From assembly GCA_900553545.1 (NCBI GenBank), contig USDP01000077.1, positions 1 to 7,162 of the forward strand: a stretch of 7,162 bases of DNA. The letters run 5' to 3'. The position numbers and the translations under genes were made by a program. Positions 1 to 5,618 of this stretch are shown piece after piece. The notes below the pieces were generated by a model. That model was not told where the DNA came from and did not search any database. It was given only the letters and a program-made list of their open reading frames with translations. Position 1 is the first letter of the stretch; each line of letters begins with the position of its first letter. This DNA is from an uncultured Eubacteriales bacterium. Lineage in GTDB: Bacteria; Bacillota; Clostridia; Oscillospirales; Oscillospiraceae.

Positions 1-40
1 CGTCATTGCGAGCCGGTGCGCACACCGGCTCGCAATCCCG
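1..40. repeat. Perfect palindromic (REP-like) element, possible terminator
   Basis: Bases 5-18 (ATTGCGAGCCGGTG) are exactly complementary to bases 23-36, giving a 14-bp perfect stem with a four-base CGCA loop. The outer motif CATTGCGAG...CTCGCAATCC resembles, from memory, widely dispersed palindromic repeats found between genes in many bacterial genomes. It lies about 40 bp beyond the stop of the MoxR gene, so it may end that minus-strand operon or protect the mRNA. No clean T-tract follows the stem on either strand, so a plain intrinsic terminator is not clearly supported. Whether it is repeated elsewhere in the genome cannot be seen here. Confidence 0.7.
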
Positions 41-76
41 TGGATCTTTTAGGAGTCCTGGGGCAGGCAGGAAAAA

Positions 77-1462
77 TCAATCCCCAACTTCTTCTATCAT
101 CCCCAAAATTTCCCGACTTTCTTTGACGATTCTCCGTCCGCCCTCAACGGACTCCAACTGCGTCAGGAAGATGAGCAGCTCCTGTCCCGCGCCGAATGTC
201 TTTCTTACAAATTTTGCCGCATGCTCCATTCGCATCCGAAGCTCCGCTTCCGCCGTCTCGATGGCCGTGCGGCGCCGCGCTTCCTCCTGCCGGAGTCTGT
301 CAAGATTTTCCGCTCCGCGCAGCAGCCCGCTCACGACCGCGCAGAATGTCCGCTCCGCGGCGCGCTCCTTCGCGCTGATTGCTCCGCACGCGATGCGCAC
401 CTCGACCGCGTGCTCTCTCCGCGCCAGATGCTCCGCCGCCAGATCTTCCGCTGCGCCGCAGAAGCTCGTCAGGCTCTGCGCCAGCTGTTTCCCGGCACAG
501 CAGGTTTCCAGTTCCTTGCCAAGTGCATGCAGCAAAAATTCCACCATCGCCAGCCGCTCGTCAAACCGCAGTTTCCGCAGCTCCGGCGCGCAGGGAATAA
601 CACCGGAGAGCACGCCTTCCACATCCAGCTTTGCCCTGCACGCTGTAAAAATGCGGAAGAAGGAAGTGAAGGCCGCTGCGGTCTCCGGCTCCTGCAAAAA
701 TTCTCCGAATACGGCATCCTCGATCGGGAAGTCCAGTCGTTCATAGCCGCTCAGCAACGTAGACAAATCCTCCCAGCCGCGTGCCGTCACCGCGCCGTGC
801 CCGTGCGGCTCCACACGGTAAAACCGCTCCGGTTCCAATTCCAAAAAGCTCATGACCGCCGGATGGACGCCGCGTGCCAGCGCATACGTCCGCCAGACCG
901 CGTAGTCCGCCTCCACCTCGATCAGGCGCACGCGATCCATCGTCGCCGCGTCGAACCGCCGCGCCGACCCGTTATATTCCGGCGGGTTGCCCGCCGCCGC
1001 GATCACCCACCCCTCCGGGACACGGTATTTTCCAAATTCCTTCTTCTGCAATAATTGCAGCATCGCAGGAACCAGCGTTTCTGAGACGCAGTTGATCTCG
1101 TCGAGGAACAAAAAACCGGTTTTCTGCCCCGTTTGCTCCATCTGGTCGTAGATCGACGCCAGGATCTCGCTCATGGTATACTCCGTCGCGGAGCAGGTCT
1201 TTCCGCCGTAGGTCTTTTCGCGGATCAGCGGCAGACCGATCGCGCTCTGGCGCGTGTGGTGCGTCATCGTGTAGGCTACGAGTCCCGCGCCCAGCTCCTC
1301 CGCCAACTGCGAGAGGATCGCCGTCTTGCCCACGCCCGGCGGCCCCATCAACAGGAGCGGCCTCTGCTGCTCCGCGGGAATCCGCAGCGAGCCGAATTCA
1401 TCCCGCTCGGTATAGACCAAATATGTCCTTCGAAGGGCTTCCTTCGCCTGTTTTATATCCAT
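77..1462 (-). CDS. MoxR-type AAA+ ATPase with long helical C-terminal extension
   Basis: This is a 461-residue cytoplasmic AAA+ ATPase of the MoxR/dynein-related class, which acts as an ATP-driven chaperone, usually with a VWA partner. Visible motifs are Walker A GPPGVGKT (residues 40-47), Walker B FLFLDEIN (117-124), a sensor-1 asparagine in AAGNP (156-160) and an arginine-finger candidate in MDRVR (175-179). The AAA module covers roughly residues 5-260. MoxR proteins are usually about 300-350 residues. Here some 130 extra C-terminal residues (about 330-461) are rich in Ala, Glu, Arg and Leu and look strongly helical, perhaps coiled coil; I do not recognise this part as a named domain. The ATG overlaps the end of the upstream VWA gene by 10 bp, and GGGGAG (1472-1477) sits 9 nt before it, so translation is probably coupled. 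The pairing suggests it remodels or loads a substrate with the VWA protein. The substrate is unknown. Confidence 0.9.
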   Translation of the reverse strand: MDIKQAKEALRRTYLVYTERDEFGSLRIPAEQQRPLLLMGPPGVGKTAILSQLAEELGAGLVAYTMTHHTRQSAIGLPLIREKTYGGKTCSATEYTMSEILASIYDQMEQTGQKTGFLFLDEINCVSETLVPAMLQLLQKKEFGKYRVPEGWVIAAAGNPPEYNGSARRFDAATMDRVRLIEVEADYAVWRTYALARGVHPAVMSFLELEPERFYRVEPHGHGAVTARGWEDLSTLLSGYERLDFPIEDAVFGEFLQEPETAAAFTSFFRIFTACRAKLDVEGVLSGVIPCAPELRKLRFDERLAMVEFLLHALGKELETCCAGKQLAQSLTSFCGAAEDLAAEHLARREHAVEVRIACGAISAKERAAERTFCAVVSGLLRGAENLDRLRQEEARRRTAIETAEAELRMRMEHAAKFVRKTFGAGQELLIFLTQLESVEGGRRIVKESREILGMIEEVGD

Positions 1463-2703
1463 TGTTCCTCGCTCCCCGGTTTTTCCGCGTCCAGCACGAG
1501 CGTCTTCGCCCAGCGCGGAATGTTGATGTCGTCACAGCGGTATTGCAGCATCACAAATGTCACCGGATACGGCGGCGCTTCCTCCGGGAACACGCCGTAG
1601 CCGTCCGTGAAATAGAGCACGCCGCCCAACCGTTCCAGCTTCCCTTCCTCGATGAGCCGGTCGACATGGCGGAAGGCCGGGCGGAAATCCGTCCCGCCGC
1701 CGCCGTAAAGCTCCAGATGCTCCAGATACCACTGAAATTCGTCCAGATTGGTCACCAGTGCGTCCTGCTGCACCTCGCAGTCGCATTGCAGGATGTGCAG
1801 CCGGAACTGCTCGAAAAACAGCCGCTCACGGCACAGAATGTCCCGCACAGCGCTGAGAAACCACGCGCAAAGCCCGCGCGAGCAGGAGGCCGACGTATCC
1901 AGCACGATCACCATCTCCCGCAGCTTTCGCTCCTCGGAGTACTCGAGCGGCTCGATCAACGGCATCCCGTCGTAGCGCTCCAGGCCGTACATGTACCACG
2001 CATAGGAAAAATCCGTATCGTTCACATGCCGGTTCTCCCGCACCTCAGAAAGCGAGCGCAGCAACGCGGCGAAGCGCGCCTGATTGTCGGGCAGCTCCGG
2101 AAGATCGAGCCTCTGGTGCGTCGTGCCGGAGCCGATCTTCGGCCTGTGCGGCTGCATCAGGGGATGGAGCTTGCCCTCCTGCCGCTTCCAGACGGCGGCC
2201 AGCCCCTCGCCGGATGCACGCGCCCGCTGCTCGCGCTGCGCGGCGGCAGCCCAATATTCGTGACTGTCGCGCCGGAACGCCTCGCGCAGCTCGTCCTGCG
2301 GGATTGGGAATTCCCCCTCCAGCCGCGCATAGACGCTCCGCGCCGAATAGGCCGCGCCGTCACCGCAGGCATAAAACGCCTGCGCGTACAGCCCTTCGAG
2401 CGGCCTGTCCAGCAGCCGCTGACGCAGAAACTCCGCCGCCATGTCGCACGCCAGATCCCAGCGCGCTGCGTCACGCCGTCCGCGCGTCCACAGGTGGCCC
2501 AGCATCGCGTGCAGCACGCTGTGCAGCAGCACATCCTCCGCATCCGCCGCCGCGAGCCAGTCCGGCGGTGCATAAAAATATGCTCCGTCCGTCCCGGCGG
2601 CCTCTCCCTGCCGCCAGTCCAGCAGGCCGAGCGGCACGGCCAGCACCGGCAATCGCCGATACAGTCTGCCGCGCAGAGACTGATACAGCCGTCCTGCTTC
2701 CAT
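1453..2703 (-). CDS. VWA-like protein with N-terminal metallopeptidase-like domain (DUF2201 type)
   Basis: This is a 416-residue soluble protein that fits the DUF2201 architecture. The N-terminal putative metallopeptidase-like region has H61, H65 and H70 in HSVLHAMLGH, then WDLACDMAAEF (82-92) with D83 and D87, which in this family follows the His motif. The C-terminal VWA-like domain has MIDAS elements DTSAS (269-273), GGGGTDF with T338, and FTDG (365-368), so metal-dependent ligand binding should be intact. The Glu expected in an HExxH motif is Ser here (HSVLH), so proteolysis is doubtful. I chose the ATG at 2703 because AGGGGAGGGG-like purines (2711-2719) lie 7 nt upstream. The in-frame ATG at 2736 would add 11 residues but has no ribosome site and lies close to the predicted transcription start. 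The gene is first in a minus-strand operon and overlaps the MoxR ATPase by 10 bp, its likely partner. It is known by family only; no cellular role can be assigned. Confidence 0.88.
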   Translation of the reverse strand: MEAGRLYQSLRGRLYRRLPVLAVPLGLLDWRQGEAAGTDGAYFYAPPDWLAAADAEDVLLHSVLHAMLGHLWTRGRRDAARWDLACDMAAEFLRQRLLDRPLEGLYAQAFYACGDGAAYSARSVYARLEGEFPIPQDELREAFRRDSHEYWAAAAQREQRARASGEGLAAVWKRQEGKLHPLMQPHRPKIGSGTTHQRLDLPELPDNQARFAALLRSLSEVRENRHVNDTDFSYAWYMYGLERYDGMPLIEPLEYSEERKLREMVIVLDTSASCSRGLCAWFLSAVRDILCRERLFFEQFRLHILQCDCEVQQDALVTNLDEFQWYLEHLELYGGGGTDFRPAFRHVDRLIEEGKLERLGGVLYFTDGYGVFPEEAPPYPVTFVMLQYRCDDINIPRWAKTLVLDAEKPGSEEQWI

Positions 2704-2710
2704 CGTGACG

Positions 2711-2719
2711 CCCCTCCCC
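2711..2719 (-). promoter_or_regulatory. Ribosome binding site of the VWA gene (start-deciding)
   Basis: On the minus strand this reads GGGGAGGGG and is followed 7 nt later by the ATG at 2703. It is a strong purine-rich ribosome site. It favours this start over the upstream in-frame ATG at 2736, which is preceded by AT-rich sequence and a palindrome. Confidence 0.7.
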
Positions 2720-2737
2720 TGTAAGTGTCGTTTCATC

Positions 2738-2750
2738 GCCGAATTTCGGC
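2738..2750. promoter_or_regulatory. 13-bp palindrome in the leader of the VWA-MoxR operon
   Basis: GCCGAATTTCGGC has two six-base arms (GCCGAA/TTCGGC) around a single central base. With the -10 box at 2763-2768, transcription would start near 2756, so the palindrome lies at the very 5' end of the message, just upstream of the alternative ATG at 2736. The one-base centre is poor for an RNA hairpin but suits a dimeric repressor operator. The assignment is inference; only the symmetry is seen. Confidence 0.35.
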
Positions 2751-2762
2751 ATTTTCTTTTTC

Positions 2763-2771
2763 AGTATAACA
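2763..2771 (-). promoter_or_regulatory. Extended -10 promoter for the VWA-MoxR operon
   Basis: On the minus strand this reads TGTTATACT: a TG-N extension followed by TATACT, one mismatch from TATAAT. No good -35 box is found 17 nt upstream (T-rich only), which fits an extended -10 promoter. The expected start, near 2756, gives a leader of about 50 nt to the ATG at 2703. It is back to back with the PadR promoter some 50 bp away. Confidence 0.5.
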
Positions 2772-2812
2772 TCAATTCGGAGAATGAAAAAGAAAATTTT
2801 TAGCTTTCTTGA

Positions 2813-2858
2813 AATTCACTATTGACTTTTCACGGCTATTATATATAATTCACTAGTG
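2813..2858 (+). promoter_or_regulatory. Promoter and probable operator of the padR gene
   Basis: The -35 box TTGACT (2822-2827) and -10 box TATAAT (2844-2849) are separated by 16 nt. The -10 lies inside a perfect 12-bp palindrome ATTATATATAAT (2838-2849). The nonamer AATTCACTA occurs as a direct repeat at 2813-2821 and 2847-2855, just before the -35 and over the end of the -10, and the second copy forms the palindrome CACTAGTG (2851-2858). Repeats placed over a promoter beside a PadR gene suggest autorepression, as is common in this family. The promoter is well supported; the operator role is inferred. Confidence 0.65.
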
Positions 2859-2886
2859 CAAAGACGAGACACAAAAGGAGCCTTTC

Positions 2887-3213
2887 ATGAATACACAATA
2901 TAAAAAGGGCGTGCTGGAGCTGTGCGTGCTGGCGCTGCTGCACAAGCGCGATTGCTATGGGTATGAAATTTCCGAATTTCTCTCCCAGCACATTGAGATC
3001 GCAGGCGGCACGGTCTATCCGATTTTGCGGAAGCTGAAGGCGGACGGACTGCTGACCACCTATTTGCAGGAGGAGAGCGGCGGGCCGCCGCGCAAGTATT
3101 ACAAGCTCACGGAGCTTGGCCGGGAAACGTATCAAAAGGACCGCGCGGAATATCTGAAGTTTGCGCAGTCGGTCAGAAACCTGTTGGAGGATGCGACCGA
3201 TGACAAAAAGTGA
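2887..3213 (+). CDS. PadR-family transcriptional regulator
   Basis: This is a 108-residue DNA-binding repressor consisting of the PadR winged-helix domain with a short C-terminal helix, the usual length for the small PadR subfamily. Typical features are the start KKGVLELCVLALLHKRDCYGYE (about 6-27, recognised in parts), the recognition-helix region GGTVYPILRKLKADGLL (about 40-56), and the wing with the family hallmark GGPPRKYYKLTELG (about 65-78). AAGGAG (2875-2880) lies 6 nt before the ATG. The last 14 bp overlap the start of the HAAS/DUF1700 gene, and this two-gene arrangement is common in Clostridia. There the PadR protein usually controls its own operon and the membrane protein. The effector is unknown. 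Since the partner gene is broken, the repressor may now act alone or on nearby exporter genes, which is speculation. Confidence 0.93.
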   Translation: MNTQYKKGVLELCVLALLHKRDCYGYEISEFLSQHIEIAGGTVYPILRKLKADGLLTTYLQEESGGPPRKYYKLTELGRETYQKDRAEYLKFAQSVRNLLEDATDDKK

Positions 3214-3364
3214 ATTTATGACGCGCCTCGAACATGAGCTGCGCAGGAGAAATGTGGCGGATGCCGCCGATGTGATGGAAGAATACGAACAGCACTTCGC
3301 GTTCAAGCTGGCGGACGGGTATTCGGAGGAAGAGATCGCTGCGAAGCTGGGGACGCCGGAGTAA
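3200..3364 (+). pseudogene. HAAS/DUF1700 N-terminal fragment, cut by a stop codon
   Basis: The 54 codons begin MTKSEFMTRLEHELRRRN and continue with an EEYEQHFAFKLADGYSEEEIAAKLGTPE pattern split across residues 26-54. This is the typical cytosolic HAAS helical domain at the start of DUF1700 membrane proteins encoded after PadR. GGAGG (3186-3190) lies 9 nt before the ATG, which overlaps padR by 14 bp. The TAA at 3362-3364 falls where the family has one residue before a conserved-looking L-A-A-Q-F stretch, and that stretch is still encoded in the same frame (3365-3379). A single CAA- or GAA-to-TAA change would explain the stop. The short product could still be made as a soluble HAAS domain. A sequencing error cannot be excluded, but the second lesion downstream supports real decay. 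Confidence 0.75.
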
Positions 3365-3377
3365 CTGGCCGCGCAGT

Positions 3378-3797
3378 TTGAGGCGCTGCCGGGCGGCGGG
3401 CGTGTGTCTCGTCGGGAATCTCAGAACGCTGCCGTATATCATGCTGCCGGAAATGCCCTATTGGTGCGGCGCAATCCTTGGGCTGAGCCTGCTGGCGCTC
3501 TGCGTGCTGTCGGTCGTCGGGTGCATCTGGTTCTTCGCGTTCGTGCGGCAGATCTGGCGGGCCTATGGGCGCTTCCATCATAACGCGCTGGCGCCGAGCC
3601 ATGGCGCTGCGGTGCTCCCGGAGCTTCCGATCGCGCCGCAGTTCGCGCCGAAGAAAAAGCGGCAGCTGCGCACCACGGCGCTGATCGCGCTGCTGCTGTT
3701 CGCGGTCTGCTTCGTGCTGGCCTTCGCGGTCTGCGCCCTGCCCGCCGGGAGCTTCCAGTTTTGGCACGTGTGGGGCTGGTTCGGCTACGGCGCATAA
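3378..3797 (+). pseudogene. DUF1700 membrane part, out of frame with its N-terminus
   Basis: This open frame (139 codons from a TTG, or 119 from the ATG at 3441) is shifted relative to the HAAS fragment just upstream. It encodes two clear hydrophobic segments, at about residues 27-55 (from WCGAILGLSLLALCV on) and about 103-125 (TTALIALLLFAVCFVLAF). Between them is a charged loop containing RQIWRAYGRFHHNAL and a KKKR cluster. From memory, intact PadR-linked DUF1700 proteins have the HAAS domain, an extra hydrophobic region and then this kind of tail. Here the extra region is missing, so an internal deletion with a frameshift near 3380-3400 is likely. Neither possible start has a convincing ribosome site. 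It is probably not translated as a separate protein, although an independent small membrane protein remains possible. Confidence 0.6.
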
Positions 3798-3811
3798 GCC
3801 GCAAGATTCCA

Positions 3812-3850
3812 AGCGCAGGATTCCGGTATGGGAACCTGCGCTGTTTATCT
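3812..3850 (+). terminator. Hairpin ending the padR-DUF1700 operon
   Basis: AGCGCAGG (3812-3819) pairs with CCTGCGCT (3835-3842). After a bulged A, TTCC (3821-3824) pairs with GGAA (3831-3834), leaving a six-base loop. The 12-bp stem lies 15 bp after the stop of the membrane fragment and is followed by GTTTATCT, a weak T-rich stretch. It probably terminates, at modest strength, the message before the MATE promoter. Confidence 0.6.
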
Positions 3851-3919
3851 GAAAACCAGCGATGGTCAGTCTGAACAAAACCACATGAAAAATCCACAAA
3901 AATTGCGTAGAAATCTCAC

Positions 3920-3948
3920 TTGACAAAATTTCAGCTGCGGACTATAAT
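3920..3948 (+). promoter_or_regulatory. Perfect-consensus sigma-A promoter of the MATE gene
   Basis: TTGACA (3920-3925) and TATAAT (3943-3948) are both exact consensus boxes with the optimal 17-nt spacer. Transcription should begin near 3955, about 35 nt before the MATE start codon. The hexamer TCAGCT occurs at 3931-3936 in the spacer and again at 3950-3955 at the start site, flanking the -10 box; this may be a repressor site. Unrepressed, this promoter would be very strong. Confidence 0.85.
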
Positions 3949-3990
3949 CTCAGCTCTGAAGAAAATAACAGCCCATTTGCAGGTGATTTT

Positions 3991-5454
3991 ATGACGAAAA
4001 AACGACTTTCCCTCTTCCAGCCCATCGACCTGACCGAGGGCACCTGCTGGAAGACCATCTTTCTGTTTTCCATCCCGATCATCATTTCCTATCTGCTCCA
4101 GCAGATCTACACGATCAGCGACGCGGCCATCGTCGGCCAGACGCTCGCGGCGGATGAGGTCGCGGGCGTGAACGACACGTCCCCCATCGCGTTCATCTTC
4201 CTGCAATTCGCCTTCGGCGTCAGCGCGGGCTTCTGCGCGGTGACGGCGCGGAGCGTCGGCGCGCATGACGAGGCCGCCGTGCGCCGCTCGCTCGCGACAC
4301 AGATCGTCCTCTCCGCGGCACTGACCGTCGCGCTCACGGCGCTGGCGCTCGTGCTGCTGAACCCGATGCTCGCCTGGATCAACCTCACGCCCGCGAGCGG
4401 CGAGGTCTATCGCGCCGCATTCACCTACTGCGCGATCATCTTCGCCGGCATCGGCGCGCAGCTGTTCTACAACTTCATCTGCTCCTTCCTCCGCAGCCTG
4501 GGCGATTCGGTGACGCCGCTGCTGTTCCTCCTGTTCTCCACGGCGCTGAACGTCGGGCTCGATCTGCTGTTCATCGTCACGTTCCGCTGGGGCGTCGCGG
4601 GTGCGGCCATCGCCACCGTGCTGGCGCAGCTGCTCAGCACCATCGGCTGCTTCTGCTACGCCTTCGCCCGCTATCCAAAGCTCCGGCTCCACCGCAAGGA
4701 CTGGGCCATCACGCGACGCGACATCGGCCAGCACGCCTTTCAGGGCATCCCGCTCGGGCTGCAATTTTCTGTGCTGGCCATCGGCATCATCGTCGTGCAG
4801 AGTGTTGTTGTGAAGTTTGACATTCTGGACGGCCAGATGGTCTCCAATGCCGCGCAGAACGGCTTCGGCGCGGCCAACAAATTCACGAGTTCCCTGATGA
4901 CGATGCTCAACGGACTCGGCTCTGCGATGACGAGCTTCGTCGCGCAGAATCTCGGCGCGGGCAACTTTGAGCGCATCCGCAAGGGTGCGCGGCAGGCGCT
5001 CGTGATGTTCGCCATCGCGACTGCCATTTCCGCCGCGCTCGGCTTCCTGGCCTCGATTGGAAATTTCTATCTGCACCTGTTCCTCAGTGCCGACAAGGTC
5101 ACGCCGGACACCATCCGCTATGGCAGCACCTTCCTGTACATTGACATGGCGCTGATGCTCCTCCTCGGCGGGGTCTTCCTGCTGCGCAACTGCGTGCAGG
5201 GCATCGGCAAGCCGCAGTTCATCCTCGGCGGCGGTATCGCCGAGCTGGTTGCGCGTGTGCTGGTCTGCCTGCTGCTGCCGGCGGCGGTCGCGGGCGGTGA
5301 GGTCAGCGCGGCCGCACCCCATGCGGCCTATCTGGCCCTCTGTCTGGCCGACCCGATGGCGTGGTTCGCCGCTGACCTTGTGATGCGCGTCGAAGAGGGC
5401 CGCGCACAGTACAGTCTGGAATTTCCCAAAACACCGATGAAAACGAAAACGTAA
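3991..5454 (+). CDS. MATE-family multidrug efflux transporter
   Basis: This 487-residue inner-membrane protein exports cationic drugs or metabolites in exchange for Na+ or H+, and has the normal family length of about 450-490. The predicted 12 membrane helices fall in two bundles of six. Family features seen are the first-helix region IIISYLLQQIYTISDAAIVGQ (about 30-50, recognised in parts), FLRSLGDSVTPLL (about 166-178), the ALNVGLDLLFIV stretch (about 185-196), GVAGAAIATVLAQ (about 200-212) and the second-half counterpart GAANKFTSSLMTMLNG (about 293-308). It most resembles the MepA/NorM-like group of Clostridia, but the substrate cannot be read from sequence. AGGTGA (3981-3986) precedes the ATG by 4 nt. 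The gene is transcribed alone from a consensus promoter. The last ~20 residues (from VEEGRAQYSLEF) are hydrophilic and less MATE-like. They run directly into the mobile-element relic, so the 3' end may have been remodelled. Confidence 0.93.
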   Translation: MTKKRLSLFQPIDLTEGTCWKTIFLFSIPIIISYLLQQIYTISDAAIVGQTLAADEVAGVNDTSPIAFIFLQFAFGVSAGFCAVTARSVGAHDEAAVRRSLATQIVLSAALTVALTALALVLLNPMLAWINLTPASGEVYRAAFTYCAIIFAGIGAQLFYNFICSFLRSLGDSVTPLLFLLFSTALNVGLDLLFIVTFRWGVAGAAIATVLAQLLSTIGCFCYAFARYPKLRLHRKDWAITRRDIGQHAFQGIPLGLQFSVLAIGIIVVQSVVVKFDILDGQMVSNAAQNGFGAANKFTSSLMTMLNGLGSAMTSFVAQNLGAGNFERIRKGARQALVMFAIATAISAALGFLASIGNFYLHLFLSADKVTPDTIRYGSTFLYIDMALMLLLGGVFLLRNCVQGIGKPQFILGGGIAELVARVLVCLLLPAAVAGGEVSAAAPHAAYLALCLADPMAWFAADLVMRVEEGRAQYSLEFPKTPMKTKT

Positions 5455-5460
5455 AGGAGG
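5453..5460 (+). promoter_or_regulatory. Very strong ribosome binding site before the TTG ORF
   Basis: AAAGGAGG overlaps the MATE stop codon and lies 8 nt before the TTG at 5469. It is nearly a full match to the 16S anti-Shine-Dalgarno and stronger than the site of any other gene here. This is the main reason to believe the short downstream frame was once a real gene start. Confidence 0.7.
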
Positions 5461-5468
5461 TTTGACCC

Positions 5469-5618
5469 TTGCCACAGATTAACGATATTCGAGAATTGGC
5501 GCAGCAGAACGCCAGGGATGTCAGTAACTCGCCACAGGACTGGATGAGTTATCTGGATGTGGCACAAGCCAGCCGGGGGTTTTGTTTTGTTCACAGAGTT
5601 CACATCACGTTTCCATGA
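5469..5618 (+). pseudogene. Truncated N-terminus of a conjugative-element helicase/methylase-type protein
   Basis: This 49-codon frame starts with TTG 8 nt after AAAGGAGG. It begins MPQINDIRELAQQNARDV and continues through SPQDWMSYLDVA (residues about 22-33). From memory, this matches the N-terminus of the very large (about 2000 residues or more) SNF2-helicase/methylase-like proteins of Clostridia integrative conjugative elements, where the text goes on into a stretch such as xxLYxYxFxxQLLIYAQRP. Here the match stops near codon 33 (about 5568), and 16 unrelated residues lead to a stop inside the convergent ABC gene, overlapping it by 14 bp. It is therefore a relic left by deletion or rearrangement of an element, inserted just after the MATE gene. 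The DNA looks less GC-rich than its neighbours. The identification rests on recalled similarity and needs a search. Confidence 0.6.

Noticed and set aside
1423..2724. 433-codon plus-strand open frame opposite the VWA gene
   Set aside because: It is antisense to a gene with recognisable MIDAS motifs. The predicted product is Arg/Pro/His/Gln-rich, shows no family features and has no ribosome site.
2704..2736. Upstream ATG at 2736 as start of the VWA gene
   Set aside because: It has no ribosome site and lies about 20 nt from the predicted transcription start; the ATG at 2703 has a strong site at proper spacing.
3852..3883. Two AAAACCA copies in the gap before the MATE promoter
   Set aside because: They are short, lie in A-rich sequence and are not placed over a promoter element; easily chance.
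3303..3926. 207-codon minus-strand frame across the DUF1700 remnant
   Set aside because: The composition is typical of an antisense shadow (Arg, Pro, Gln, Ala). The plus strand has the membrane segments and family similarity.
3931..5475. 514-codon minus-strand open frame opposite the MATE gene
   Set aside because: It mirrors a GC-rich gene with strong third-position bias. Its product is an Arg/Asp/Glu/Gln/His-rich low-complexity string with no domains, while the plus strand encodes a clear transporter.
5560..5593. TGGC-ACAA-GCCA hairpin followed by T-rich DNA as the MATE terminator
   Set aside because: The stem is only 4 bp and is separated from the T-rich run by eight GC-rich bases; it is too weak to call.
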